A stretch of DNA of 64,000 nucleotides, from positions 1,195,134 through 1,259,133 of the forward strand of contig NZ_BIME01000001.1 of assembly GCF_004000925.1 (NCBI RefSeq). The letters are read 5' to 3'. Under the pieces are notes generated by a model, which worked only from the letters and a program-made list of their open reading frames with translations, was not told where the DNA came from and did no database searches. This DNA comes from Paenibacillus illinoisensis NBRC 15959 (GTDB lineage: Bacteria > Bacillota > Bacilli > Paenibacillales > Paenibacillaceae). Shown here one piece after another: positions 49,600 through 58,798 of the stretch. The position numbers and the translations under genes were made by a program. How positions within the stretch are numbered: position 1 is the stretch's first letter; each line of letters starts with the position of its first letter.

Positions 49600-50382
49600 C
49601 TAATAACTTTTTGTTTTCAAGTCATTCAAGCTCTTGAACGCATATCCTTGTTTCCGTGCTTCATCTATGATCGAGCCCAGTGCCTCTGTGTTATCTTTGG
49701 AGACTGAATGCAGGAGAATAACTGCGCCAGGATGTAATTGTTTGAGCACCTGTTGACGTGCATAGTCAGCTCCGCGCTGTACATTGACATCCCAGTCCTT
49801 GTAAGCCAGTGACCAGAATACATTGATGTACCCCTGAGCATGGCTCTCCGCAAGCGTACGGTTATTGAAAATACCACGAGGCGGACGCAAAAAAGTGGCT
49901 TGCTGGCCGGTTAAACGATTCACTTCCGCTTTCACCTGTTCAAGCTCTGTTTTCAGCTTTTCGTTGGATACCCGGGTCATATCCGGATGGCTCCAGGAAT
50001 GGTTGCCAACAATATGTCCCTCAGCTGCCATGCGCTTTACCAGTTCCGGCTGATCCTTCAGATAATGACCAGTGACGAAAAATGCGGCAGGAACTTTCTT
50101 ATCACGCAGCACATCCAGAATGGCAGGTGTAAACCCATTCTCATATCCGTTATCAAACGTGAGATACAATTCTTTTTGTTTGGTATCCCCCAAAAAGATC
50201 GCTTCATTATTTTCCAGGATCGACTTAAAACCTTCCTGGTCAATAGAGGGCAGCTGCCCGTTTTGGCTTTTCTTGAAGCCAAAGTGATATGCTCCGGTAA
50301 CGGGCGATGCTTCGGTGTGCACCGGAAAAATGCTGAACGCCGATACGGCAGTCAACAGCATATATAAAACCAGTCGCTTCAT
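49600..50382 (-). CDS. pdaA: polysaccharide deacetylase PdaA (spore cortex delta-lactam synthesis)
   Basis: The 260-residue protein has a signal peptide (about 1-25, ending near TEASPV), then a NodB-type deacetylase domain: YLTFDNGYENG (metal Asp), HSWSHPDMTRV (two metal His) and TFLRPPRGIFN. The C-terminal part has VILLHSVSKDN. PdaA removes the acetyl from muramic acid so that the cortex delta-lactam can form, needed for germination. CAGGAGCGG lies 8 bases before the ATG at 50382. Confidence 0.9.
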   Translation of the reverse strand: MKRLVLYMLLTAVSAFSIFPVHTEASPVTGAYHFGFKKSQNGQLPSIDQEGFKSILENNEAIFLGDTKQKELYLTFDNGYENGFTPAILDVLRDKKVPAAFFVTGHYLKDQPELVKRMAAEGHIVGNHSWSHPDMTRVSNEKLKTELEQVKAEVNRLTGQQATFLRPPRGIFNNRTLAESHAQGYINVFWSLAYKDWDVNVQRGADYARQQVLKQLHPGAVILLHSVSKDNTEALGSIIDEARKQGYAFKSLNDLKTKSY

Positions 50383-50502
50383 TTTCAACCGCTCCTGTTC
50401 CTGAATAATGGGTTGTCGCTTCCTATCACGAGCCCCTTCAGGTAATATGCCACCGGAACAGCGAATGTATGTACCTCTTCAATGACACTTGCCATGACCG
50501 TA

Positions 50503-50901
50503 TTAGAATCGTTTGTTGCTTTGCTCGGGTTGATGTAGCAATTCAATTAATGTTTGCGGCTTCCCGCTGGAGGACAACCATTCCCTGACCGTTTCGATCG
50601 CCTTTGTTTGCCCGTCACCACGGTCACGCCAGGTGAGCAGTTCGATCACCTTAATAATAAGTGCAGACATGCTGTCGTAATCCATCTCTGAACGATCTGC
50701 GCGCATCTTATGATATAGCGCCTCTTGCTCCCAATCGAGCAATATCTCTTCCCCAATCGTTGGTTTCATTAAGGTGTAAGCCCTATTACACCCCGAGCAT
50801 CGTACGGTACTTATCTGTTGTGCAGCAAAACTCACAAGGATGTCATGCTCACAGTCCGCACATTGAAAGCTAACCTGTATGTTCTGTATTTTTTCGTTCA
50901 T
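50503..50901 (-). CDS. zinc-ribbon protein of unknown function, 132 residues
   Basis: Two Cys pairs near the N-terminus (FQCADCEHDI and VRCSGCNRAYTL) form a zinc ribbon. The remainder is helical and charged (WEQEALYHKMRADRSEMDYD). I do not recognise a family. It lies upstream of pdaA in the same direction with about 120 bases between, so shared transcription is possible. AGGAGGAAGAGC precedes the ATG. Confidence 0.65.
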   Translation of the reverse strand: MNEKIQNIQVSFQCADCEHDILVSFAAQQISTVRCSGCNRAYTLMKPTIGEEILLDWEQEALYHKMRADRSEMDYDSMSALIIKVIELLTWRDRGDGQTKAIETVREWLSSSGKPQTLIELLHQPEQSNKRF

Positions 50902-51049
50902 ATTGCTCTTCCTCCTGCTATGGGTGTACTACTTCTATACCCGAAAATGATGAAGTTCACGCTAAACCTCAGATCATTATAGATCGTGCTATATTCTTGT
51001 AAATATGTTAAAATATATTACAAATCATGAGTTGGAGAGGCGGATTTCC

Positions 51050-51685
51050 ATGTCGAAGGAAGAGCGCAATATTACTTGGCAGCAATCGAGTTTAAGCAGG
51101 CATGCACGGGAATTACATAACGGCCATCGCAGCCGTGCGTTGTGGTTTACCGGATTATCCGGTGCTGGTAAATCCTCACTTGCATTTGCCTTGGAACAGC
51201 ATCTACATGGCCGAGGCGTTCGTTGTTATGTACTTGATGGAGACAATGTGCGTCATGGGCTCAATCGCGATCTTGGTTTTACATCGGAAGATCGACAAGA
51301 GAATTTACGCCGCATTGGTGAAGTGGCCAAATTGATGGTGGATGCCGGGTTACTCGTTCTTTCAGCCTTTATTTCTCCTCATGCACAGGATCGGGAAATG
51401 GTCAGACAATTATTTGAGCCTGAAGATTTTATTGAAATTTATGTGCAGTGTTCCATCGAAGAATGTGAAAGGCGCGATCCGAAAGGGTTGTACAAAAAAG
51501 CACGCAGCGGGGATATTCCCCATTTCACCGGAATCTCGGCACCTTATGATGTTCCAGAGGATCCTTCACTGATTATTGATACGGAACAACTGCCTTTGGA
51601 CGAAGCCGTCCAAAAGATAGTGCAGTACCTCGAATTGACAGGTGCACTTCAGCTTCCCCTCGCTCCTACTACCAGTCAGATTTAA
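51050..51685 (+). CDS. cysC: adenylyl-sulfate kinase (APS kinase)
   Basis: The 211-residue kinase phosphorylates adenylyl sulfate (APS) to PAPS. It has the P-loop [10 protein letters not shown] (34-43), [16 protein letters not shown], the Ser-containing [14 protein letters not shown] and [14 protein letters not shown] is the sulfate donor of sulfotransferases. No ATP sulfurylase or PAPS reductase lies beside it, and the lasso cluster with its sulfotransferase is next door. GGAGAGGCGG precedes the ATG; the frame opens earlier at 51005 without a site. Confidence 0.93.
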   Translation: MSKEERNITWQQSSLSRHARELHNGHRSRALWFTGLSGAGKSSLAFALEQHLHGRGVRCYVLDGDNVRHGLNRDLGFTSEDRQENLRRIGEVAKLMVDAGLLVLSAFISPHAQDREMVRQLFEPEDFIEIYVQCSIEECERRDPKGLYKKARSGDIPHFTGISAPYDVPEDPSLIIDTEQLPLDEAVQKIVQYLELTGALQLPLAPTTSQI

Positions 51686-51724
51686 TCCGAATATGTATGG
51701 ATTCAGGTTATGGACCCATTATAG

Positions 51725-51758
51725 AAAAAAGGCACAGTGACGATCCTGTGCCTTTTTT
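51725..51758. terminator. bidirectional terminator
   Basis: AAAAAAGGCACAG and CTGTGCCTTTTTT form a stem between cysC and the convergent end of the lasso cluster. Confidence 0.92.
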
Positions 51759-51789
51759 GAATGTGCGTGAGTATGATTTCATCCATCTG

Positions 51790-53628
51790 TTACTGGCCTA
51801 CAACACCGGCCTGCATATTCAACAACTTGCTGAAGGTTCCTACCGGGTCAGTGGATAATTGTTGGTACCCTCCCTGCTGGATTACTCGGCCTTCCTCCAG
51901 TACAATCACCCGATCCGCGGTGCGAATCGTGGACAAGCGATGGGCTATTACAATAATGGTAACATGTCCTTTGAGTCGTTCAAGCGCCTCATGAATGTGC
52001 TGCTCATTCTCACTATCCAGCGCACTTGTGGCTTCATCCAAAATGAGTACAGACGGATTGCGCAGCATCGCTCTTGCCAGTACCAGACGCTGGCGTTCCC
52101 CTCCGGATAAACGAATCCCACGATCTCCAATCATCGTATCCAATCCGTGAGGAAGTTTGCGGACAAATGCTGCTGAGGAGGAAAACTGCAAGGCTTGCCA
52201 CATCTGTTCCTCACTCGCGTCAGGGTCAACCAGTCGCAGGTTCTCACGAATGCTTGTATGGAACAGAAATGGATCCTGGGACACATATCCAATTGAACTT
52301 CTCCACGCCAATAACTGCTCCTCAGACAGTGGAACACCATCAATGAGGATTTGCCCACTTTCTGGACGGACAAGCCCCATAATAAGATCAATCAAGGTAC
52401 TCTTTCCAGCACCTGATTTACCCACAATGGCTGTCATCCCTTTCGCAGGAATGGATGCACTAACATTTTCGAGCGAATAAGATGAACTGCCCTCATAGCG
52501 GTAATTGACATTTATACATTCGATGGATCGCATCAGTTCAAGCGGCTGAATCGGATGAATGTCTTTTTCGGTAGTCCGGTTTGAAGCTCCTGCACCTGTG
52601 GTAGAACGACTAATTTCACGACTTAAATTGGTTTCAGCCTGCAGCTTTCTGACGAGCTGAAAGGCGGGCAGCATTGAGCTAATATACTCCAGATTGGACT
52701 GAATGGATGTAAACCTGGGCCACAGCCGGGAGAAAATGAGAATGATCAGCAGTAAACTTGCCGGAGGTACAGCAAGAACACGCAGTGACAGGTAGATGAA
52801 GGCGGCAATAATAACAGCCGATGATACGCGGTGAATGAGCTGTGTTCCACTGTTCAACTGGCTGAATTGAATGACATTTCGCTCGATGCGTTTGCATATT
52901 TTTTCAAACCATCCGATATGCGACTCCTCAAGCATGTTGCTCTTGATATCCTTGATACCGTTAAAATGCTCTGTAATACCATTGTAATAGTGCTGGGATA
53001 GCTCGGATGTCTGATCACCGATCTGCTTGGCCCGCTGCACGAACTTCTTGAGCACGAAGAACAACAGAAGTCCAAAGACGAGTACAATCGCAGTTAACTT
53101 CGCAGATAGCCAAAAAGCGAGCCCAATCTGAATAGCTGTAAAAATCAAGGACGCAGCCATTTGCAGGATCAGATTCGTGCCTTGACTGACTCGTGCAAGT
53201 TCTGTCGTTAATATATGGTTAAAATCGGATTTTCGTTTTTGGAGAAAAAAAGACCATTTGGCCATAATAATGGCCCGGTACGTTTCCTGTCGCAAAGTTC
53301 TTATAAACTGCTGTTGAATTCGGGTATTTCGAATCGTCTGCATACGTTGGAGCCAGGCCTGTCCGGAGAGGATAACCACGAAAATGCTCAATATCAATAC
53401 TAATTGACTGTTGTCGGAAAGATGACCTAACCATTCGGACAGCCAGGATAACTGTAAACCGGTTGTACCCATCTCAAATATACCGATCAAACTTAACATC
53501 GGGACTAGCATATAAATGCCAATTCCCTCCATTAAACTAATGCAGATCATACCTAATAAGTTCCAATAGAGAATGGGTCCTGTTACATCACGAAGCTTGC
53601 GCATATAAAATCGAAGTTCTGAAATCAT
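51790..53628 (-). CDS. ABC exporter, fused membrane and ATPase domains (lasso peptide D-type)
   Basis: The 612-residue protein has six membrane spans (about 20-330) and an ATPase domain with Walker A (GKSGAGKST near 402), signature LSGGERQR near 500 and Walker B VLILDEAT. It matches peptide exporters of lasso clusters (D protein) and should release and give immunity to the mature peptide. It starts 3 bases after the nucleotidyltransferase stop and is the last gene of the cluster. Confidence 0.92.
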   Translation of the reverse strand: MISELRFYMRKLRDVTGPILYWNLLGMICISLMEGIGIYMLVPMLSLIGIFEMGTTGLQLSWLSEWLGHLSDNSQLVLILSIFVVILSGQAWLQRMQTIRNTRIQQQFIRTLRQETYRAIIMAKWSFFLQKRKSDFNHILTTELARVSQGTNLILQMAASLIFTAIQIGLAFWLSAKLTAIVLVFGLLLFFVLKKFVQRAKQIGDQTSELSQHYYNGITEHFNGIKDIKSNMLEESHIGWFEKICKRIERNVIQFSQLNSGTQLIHRVSSAVIIAAFIYLSLRVLAVPPASLLLIILIFSRLWPRFTSIQSNLEYISSMLPAFQLVRKLQAETNLSREISRSTTGAGASNRTTEKDIHPIQPLELMRSIECINVNYRYEGSSSYSLENVSASIPAKGMTAIVGKSGAGKSTLIDLIMGLVRPESGQILIDGVPLSEEQLLAWRSSIGYVSQDPFLFHTSIRENLRLVDPDASEEQMWQALQFSSSAAFVRKLPHGLDTMIGDRGIRLSGGERQRLVLARAMLRNPSVLILDEATSALDSENEQHIHEALERLKGHVTIIVIAHRLSTIRTADRVIVLEEGRVIQQGGYQQLSTDPVGTFSKLLNMQAGVVGQ

Positions 53629-53631
53629 TCG

Positions 53632-54822
53632 TTAACCCCTTTCCGTCATCGCGTTCCTTTTCATTCGCCGCCAGAACCAGAGGAAAGGACGTAACGGAAA
53701 ATACAGAAAGTGCAAAGAGCGCGGAAGCGGCATTTGTTCCACATCCCAGGTACTTGGATATAATCGTTCAATGAAGAAAAACAACTTCTGTCTGGTACTT
53801 CTCAGTGCAAACAGATAGGAGCGGTAACTACGTAAATTCGCCGGCGTGTCCAGCATATCATTCATAAATAACACACCATGCTTAGCGAGCCGTTCTCCTG
53901 CGCGTTCTTGAGAGGACATCAAGCTGCGATAATCAGTACCCAGTGGTGTGTTCATCAGGACGGATACAAGGCGAAGCGCTTGGGCACCAATAACGAGCCG
54001 CCCTTCAGCTTTCAGGCGTCTGGTTAACAGGTTTACATCTACAGGCATGCTGCGAATCATCTGATCGATGTCCATGAGCCAGCGCAATCTGAACCAGCCA
54101 TGTCGGGCGCCGTGAGTTACCAGATATGCCCATAAGTCTTCTCTTTCCAGCATGCGGATCGGGGTTTGCGTGTACGTACTGAACCGACTGCGCTGCCACA
54201 GCAACTCAAAATCCGTTTCTTTTCCGGAATCCGGATTAAGCCGCCAGTGGATCTCCACTTGAGTTTTCTTGAGAGGATGCTTGTAACAGATATGATGCTC
54301 CCGCCACTTCCAGCTCTGCACGGTTCGGCGCCGTTTACCTTCCTTGGATGCATAACCGAGTGTTTCCAGAATCTGTTCGGCAGACTCCACATCATCAAAA
54401 GGAATGAGAATGTCCAAATCCTTGGATGTTCTTAAAGATACATCTCCGTAGAGATCGTGGGCGAGCGCTGGTCCTTTTAACGTAATACTCCGAATTCCCT
54501 GTTCGTTAAAAGCTCTGCAGACCTGTTCCATCTCCGCGGTCAGATGCAGCATGCGAAACGTATTCGCCGTATATTCCTGCCTTAAACTCTCTACAACAGA
54601 CGCAGGAATGAAGGGAGATTCTAATGTTTTGAGTTTCATATATAGGACCGAGTACAATCTGTGATGGTAGACAAGTCGTAAAAAGAGCTTCCAGTCTATA
54701 CCTTCGGTTATAGCTTTGACTCCTTCCAGAGCAAGTCCGTGCAGCTCATCTTTCATAATTGTCAAAATGAGCTTGAGCTCCTGCGGAAACCCTTTTGTAT
54801 AGTCATCAAATTCAGGATTCAT
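53632..54822 (-). CDS. nucleotidyltransferase-family protein of the lasso cluster
   Basis: The 396-residue protein has the nucleotidyltransferase-5 pattern: ITLKGPALAHDLYGDVSLRTSKDLDILI, with the paired Asp of the metal site (KDLDIL), VEIHWRL and a helical C-terminal part (WLMDIDQMI). Such proteins sit in lasso and other peptide clusters of Bacillales, and could adenylate or otherwise modify the peptide. The ATG at 54822 lies inside the end of the B2 gene after CTGGAGAAA. Confidence 0.85.
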   Translation of the reverse strand: MNPEFDDYTKGFPQELKLILTIMKDELHGLALEGVKAITEGIDWKLFLRLVYHHRLYSVLYMKLKTLESPFIPASVVESLRQEYTANTFRMLHLTAEMEQVCRAFNEQGIRSITLKGPALAHDLYGDVSLRTSKDLDILIPFDDVESAEQILETLGYASKEGKRRRTVQSWKWREHHICYKHPLKKTQVEIHWRLNPDSGKETDFELLWQRSRFSTYTQTPIRMLEREDLWAYLVTHGARHGWFRLRWLMDIDQMIRSMPVDVNLLTRRLKAEGRLVIGAQALRLVSVLMNTPLGTDYRSLMSSQERAGERLAKHGVLFMNDMLDTPANLRSYRSYLFALRSTRQKLFFFIERLYPSTWDVEQMPLPRSLHFLYFPLRPFLWFWRRMKRNAMTERG

Positions 54823-55315
54823 AGACAATTTCTCCAGTTCCCTTCTCCGGACAACGCTTGCCAAACACGCCGACAACCGTATATTGGTCCATAGTATCTG
54901 CTCCGGTTACGATAATTTTCCCACTTCGCAGCCAGGCATGAGCCATCATTTGTCCTTGCTTATTGCGCGCAGTTCCCATGTACAGCGTACTCTCTATTTT
55001 GCGGCGTTCCAGCATCTTCATTGCAGCGATCGCCATGACTAGACAGCGGCTTTCCCATAATGTGTACTTGCTCGCGAGCAAAATGGCCTTGGAAACATGT
55101 CTAATCGCTATAATCTGATTTCGACTCAATCCGTTCATCGAGGTTTCATATTGTGCTGAGCCGAGCCCAGGGGCGATTTTGGCAAAAGGTCTTGCTTTGA
55201 GGATTCGTGCCCACCCCAAATGAATGTAAGCCTCCCATACCATAAGCCTGACTTCACGGGGCAATGAACGATAAGCTTTGATTTTGCGTAGCATCGTCTT
55301 AATCCTCGTGAACAA
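54812..55315 (-). CDS. lasso peptide B2 leader peptidase
   Basis: The 167-residue transglutaminase-like protease removes the leader from the precursor. The Cys-His-Asp set is visible: C91 in LWESRCLV, H126 in MAHAWLR and D140 in VTGAD. It works with B1, which binds the leader. It overlaps B1 by 17 bases. Confidence 0.93.
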   Translation of the reverse strand: MFTRIKTMLRKIKAYRSLPREVRLMVWEAYIHLGWARILKARPFAKIAPGLGSAQYETSMNGLSRNQIIAIRHVSKAILLASKYTLWESRCLVMAIAAMKMLERRKIESTLYMGTARNKQGQMMAHAWLRSGKIIVTGADTMDQYTVVGVFGKRCPEKGTGEIVYES

Positions 55316-55598
55316 CGTCGATTAATCCCTCACGGGACATGTGCTCAAGAAACGGAATGACTTGCACTTGACATGTATCTGTATCAATCTCGTACTCGGA
55401 AGCCAGAATATCAACCAAGTCGGCGATTGTACGTTCCTGAGACAGCAGTTCCCAGATGCGCCCGCCGGTACTGCCCAGATTGTAGTATTTTCCACTTTGG
55501 ATACTCATCATGACCTTTTCTCCGCCCATATCACTGACAAGATTGCCTTCCTTCTGCTTCACACGATCTTTCCAATCGAATTGTTTTGTACTTTTCAT
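55299..55598 (-). CDS. lasso peptide B1 leader-binding protein (PqqD/RRE fold)
   Basis: The 99-residue PqqD-type protein has LGSTGGRIWELLSQERTIADLVDILASEYEID (in parts: GGRIWELL and DLVDILA), the RRE fold that recognises the precursor leader through its YxxP-type motif. In this cluster it should recruit the 20-residue leader and present it to B2. Its ATG overlaps the kinase stop (ATGA). Confidence 0.93.
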   Translation of the reverse strand: MKSTKQFDWKDRVKQKEGNLVSDMGGEKVMMSIQSGKYYNLGSTGGRIWELLSQERTIADLVDILASEYEIDTDTCQVQVIPFLEHMSREGLIDVVHED

Positions 55599-56539
55599 TG
55601 TTCTGTGTGCACCCCTTTGCGTACATGATCTGTGATCCGTTCAACCATCTCAAATGCAGTAAAATCAGAACCTGACCTCGTCAATCTACAAATTTCTATG
55701 CTCGCTGATAATCTGGAAACGGTCTCGAACAGCCACTGTGCAAGGCCTTGTCTTGCGACAAGAGTACTTCGGAAGGTATGTGTACACAGCAGATGAAGTC
55801 TTTCCAATCCGTGAACCTGCGTCAATTGAATCGGCTTCCTTACGTCATCCGGTTTGGGATTCAGCTCGAAAATGCCGGCAAGCGGGACAGCTCTCTCATG
55901 AAAATAATGCTGAACCGGTATTGCATACTTGGTTATCTCGGCATGCACGGTGGCATAATTCTCTTCTTTCATGCCAAACCCATCCAGGCTGGGCTGCCAC
56001 AGCTTCTGCTGTGGATACCCTGGAGATACAATAGCTCTTCCTCCGGCATCCCAGGTTAACGCAACGACGTCATCGGTCAGAAGAGGATACCCGCGTGAAG
56101 CGAGAGCTGCCGATAAAGTGGATTTCCCAGCACCTGAATGCCCCACAAATGCATAAGCCCAGCCATCAATAACCACAGCACTTCCGTGTAGTGGCAGGAT
56201 GCCCCGCTGCATCATGATGACAGCCATGCAAGTACCGAGAATAAACAATCGGACTTTTTTTTCATCAGCGTCCTGTTTAGGGTTAACGATAATTCTGCGT
56301 CCTTGCTCAATCAGGAAGATGCCTGTATCTTCAATTCGAAAAAAAAGGCTGCCGTCACGAGATACGAAATTTTCATTCCCCACATTCCACGCTTCCCAAA
56401 GCGCGGTTAAATCGGCAGACTGGATATGTACGTCAATATCACCAGCATCCTGACTACTGTTCTGCACGATCTGGAGTTCTGGCATTTGAAATTGGCTTAG
56501 CCAACGCAATCCATATGCTTCATACTGCACAGGCAACAA
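55595..56539 (-). CDS. HPr-kinase-like lasso peptide tailoring kinase
   Basis: The 314-residue protein has the HPr kinase/phosphorylase P-loop (VGHSGAGKST near 137) and the downstream LLTDDVVAL, with LPLHGSAVVIDGWA before. The homologue in the paeninodin cluster phosphorylates the C-terminal Ser of the precursor. The frame opens at 56599, but TTG at 56539 follows AAGGAGGAG by 7 bases and leaves the terminator hairpin upstream untranslated. B1 overlaps its stop codon. Confidence 0.87.
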   Translation of the reverse strand: MLPVQYEAYGLRWLSQFQMPELQIVQNSSQDAGDIDVHIQSADLTALWEAWNVGNENFVSRDGSLFFRIEDTGIFLIEQGRRIIVNPKQDADEKKVRLFILGTCMAVIMMQRGILPLHGSAVVIDGWAYAFVGHSGAGKSTLSAALASRGYPLLTDDVVALTWDAGGRAIVSPGYPQQKLWQPSLDGFGMKEENYATVHAEITKYAIPVQHYFHERAVPLAGIFELNPKPDDVRKPIQLTQVHGLERLHLLCTHTFRSTLVARQGLAQWLFETVSRLSASIEICRLTRSGSDFTAFEMVERITDHVRKGVHTEQ

Positions 56540-56570
56540 TGAATGACTCCTCCTTAGCAATGCTGAATGT

Positions 56571-56609
56571 AAAAAAGCCCTTATATTCATAGGAATCAAA
56601 TATAAGGGC
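56571..56609 (-). terminator. terminator (attenuator) between precursor and kinase genes
   Basis: On the minus strand GCCCTTATATT pairs with AATATAAGGGC (11 bases, perfect) around an 11-base loop, followed by TTTTTT. It lies after the precursor gene, where partial termination gives more precursor than enzymes. A second hairpin (AAGGGCGG at 56604-56611 with CCGCCCTT at 56633-56640) shares bases 56604-56609 with it. Confidence 0.85.
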
Positions 56610-56673
56610 GGAGGCGAAAAGATGTTGTCTTTCCGCCCTTTAAGTATGATAGCTCTTCGTAAAACTTAATAAC

Positions 56674-56805
56674 TTAGGAAGTTGGATCGTAGAGATCAGC
56701 ATCGTGCTCGGAGATCCAGTCGATTTGTCTGAATCCAGTTCCAGCCATAGTTTGGTTCACTTCCAACACTTCCAGTGCAGGTGCTTGCCATTCTTTCTTT
56801 TCCAT
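56674..56805 (-). CDS. lasso peptide precursor (paeninodin-like), 43 residues
   Basis: The leader is residues 1-20 (MEKKEWQAPALEVLEVNQTM), with a WxxPxL motif and Thr at -2, both typical of lasso leaders. The core is 23 residues, starting AGTGFRQID. Ala1 and Asp9 suit a nine-member macrolactam ring, and the core ends in Ser23. Paeninodin, also 23 residues with Ala1, Asp9 and a C-terminal Ser, has a different sequence from memory. The tail after Asp9 is acidic with Trp10 and Tyr19. AAGGAGGTGACAACA precedes the ATG. The gene lies between the cyclase and kinase genes and is too short for ORF calls. Confidence 0.93.
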   Translation of the reverse strand: MEKKEWQAPALEVLEVNQTMAGTGFRQIDWISEHDADLYDPTS

Positions 56806-56860
56806 TGTTGTCACCTCCTTTCAAGAGTCTACAATGCTGCCTAGTATGTAAATCTAACGT

Positions 56861-58798
56861 TCAAAATTTGCGGATAAAGCGGTAGACAATCAGGCTGTGC
56901 ATCATCAAACGCATATCCGGGTGTGAAGCAAGTTCAGGCCGTGGTTGTGGAATGTTTTTAAGCGCCAACTGTATGCGGTCGGTGTTTAATATGCCGGCTA
57001 CACGACTATCAGAACAAAGTGTCTGCACTTCTGCGGTAAAAGCACCCCAATCAGGGATCATCCGGTGCAGCCAATCCGCGGGCTGTATGCCGCGAACACG
57101 TTGATTAAGCCTTACCTTATCAGGCAATTCAGGTGAAGTTGCACGCCGGATCAGGGAGCGATCTGTTCCCTTGCTGACATACTGTTCGATGGGCACCGAC
57201 AGGCAAAATTGAATGACGCGGGCATCACTGGTGGGGTCGCGCTCCCATGCCCGATAACGCAAGGAACATTTGGTGGCGACTGCTCCATTCTTGTTTGCTA
57301 TGGCCAGATTGTTGAATTTCTCGGCTCTTACTTTCAGCGCATCGGCTCTAGCGCCTCCCTGAAGCATAACCAGTGATCCAAGTCTCTCCAGCACCCCGGT
57401 TCTGCTCGCAAATTCCGGATGTATAAGTTGGCTCGTCGCGACATTGGCAGCACCCTTCGAGGCAGTATGGAAACGTTCCGGGTAGGCTTTTTGTGCGGTA
57501 ATACGAGCAATTCTGGAAAATTTCATGCCTGTTCGCTGGGAATATTGCCTCATCTCCTGCAGCATGCGGATCCAGCGGCCGCGTTTCATCAGACTGGCGT
57601 AATAGTCCAGTGCAGGCCCCCAGGAAATGGTGAAATTCCCCCTGGCTCCTGTAAGGAGAACACCTGCATCCTGCTGGCTTGCCTTTTCGTAAAATCCTCG
57701 GATCCAGAATGAATTTTCGAAATACTTATAAGGCATTTCCATCATGTCCAGCCAGGTATCGATCTCACTAAAAGGACTTCTGCCCTCGAAATCAAGATAG
57801 TTCTCCGATATATTCCCGATATGATCCACTGTGGAGCGAATGAAAGGTCGTTCATCAGCGAGCAGCGTTTTGGAAGTATAATCCGTAAAATCAGACACTG
57901 GCACGTAACTGTACGCATTCAGCCTCTTCCCCTGACTGCGCAGGGAGCCGGAAGCAAAGCCGACAACAGCACCGGAATCCAGTCCACCGCTCAATGCAGC
58001 CGCTACCTGCCGATGGGTTCGTAAGCGGGCACTGACTGCCTGAGTGAATACATCACGGAATGCTTCAACGTATTCCCCATCGGATTTGAGAAGCAGCGGC
58101 TCTACTTCGTCCCAGCGATGATACTGCTTCAGTTCCACTTGGAGAGTGGCTGCTCGGAAGACCAGGGTATGAGCAGGTGGTAACTGGTTCACTCCACAAT
58201 AAGCCGTCATGTGAATATCTGCCGAGCCATGCATTTCCGGGATGGCCAGAAATTCGGATAACCAGGTCTCATTCAAGTCCTTGGTTACCCCTTCCAGATC
58301 AAGCAAAGGGCCAATAAGTGTGCAGAATGAGAAACGTTTGCCGTCATGCCGATAATACAACGTCCTCATGCCGGTGATATCCCTCGCTGCAAACAATGTC
58401 CGCTTGCGGTCATCCCAGATTGCAAAAGCAAAGTCCCCAATCAGCTTGCTGGCTGCTTGTTCACCCCATTGCTGATAGGCTCGCAAGATCAGTTCACTGT
58501 CCGAGAGGACGGACAACTGGCTTCTGGAGATGAATAACTGATCAGCGAGCTGCTCCCGGTTATCCAAAATAGCATCCGCGGTTATCGTGAGACCACTGAC
58601 CTCATCAACCAAAGGCAGCTTCTCATGGACTGACTCGGGTGTGATCCACTGAGCATGACAACTCAGGAATGCCTGATTCCCTTTCCAAACGCCGGTTGTA
58701 TCCGCCGGAATATGTCCCAGGCTCGCGTACAGGCGCCAGCTATCTTCCCAAAACGCTTCCTGACCATCGGTATGAACAATTCCCGCTATGGCACTCAT
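56861..58798 (-). CDS. lasso peptide cyclase (asparagine synthase-like, C protein)
   Basis: The 645-residue protein has an N-terminal glutaminase-like domain without the catalytic Cys2 (starts MSAIAGIVHTDG) and a synthetase domain with the ATP-binding AALSGGLDSGAVV near 267. Lasso cyclases adenylate the Asp side chain and join it to the N-terminal amine. The ATG at 58798 overlaps the sulfotransferase stop by 4 bases; the frame opens earlier at 58837. GGGAGGAAAG precedes it. Confidence 0.93.
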   Translation of the reverse strand: MSAIAGIVHTDGQEAFWEDSWRLYASLGHIPADTTGVWKGNQAFLSCHAQWITPESVHEKLPLVDEVSGLTITADAILDNREQLADQLFISRSQLSVLSDSELILRAYQQWGEQAASKLIGDFAFAIWDDRKRTLFAARDITGMRTLYYRHDGKRFSFCTLIGPLLDLEGVTKDLNETWLSEFLAIPEMHGSADIHMTAYCGVNQLPPAHTLVFRAATLQVELKQYHRWDEVEPLLLKSDGEYVEAFRDVFTQAVSARLRTHRQVAAALSGGLDSGAVVGFASGSLRSQGKRLNAYSYVPVSDFTDYTSKTLLADERPFIRSTVDHIGNISENYLDFEGRSPFSEIDTWLDMMEMPYKYFENSFWIRGFYEKASQQDAGVLLTGARGNFTISWGPALDYYASLMKRGRWIRMLQEMRQYSQRTGMKFSRIARITAQKAYPERFHTASKGAANVATSQLIHPEFASRTGVLERLGSLVMLQGGARADALKVRAEKFNNLAIANKNGAVATKCSLRYRAWERDPTSDARVIQFCLSVPIEQYVSKGTDRSLIRRATSPELPDKVRLNQRVRGIQPADWLHRMIPDWGAFTAEVQTLCSDSRVAGILNTDRIQLALKNIPQPRPELASHPDMRLMMHSLIVYRFIRKF

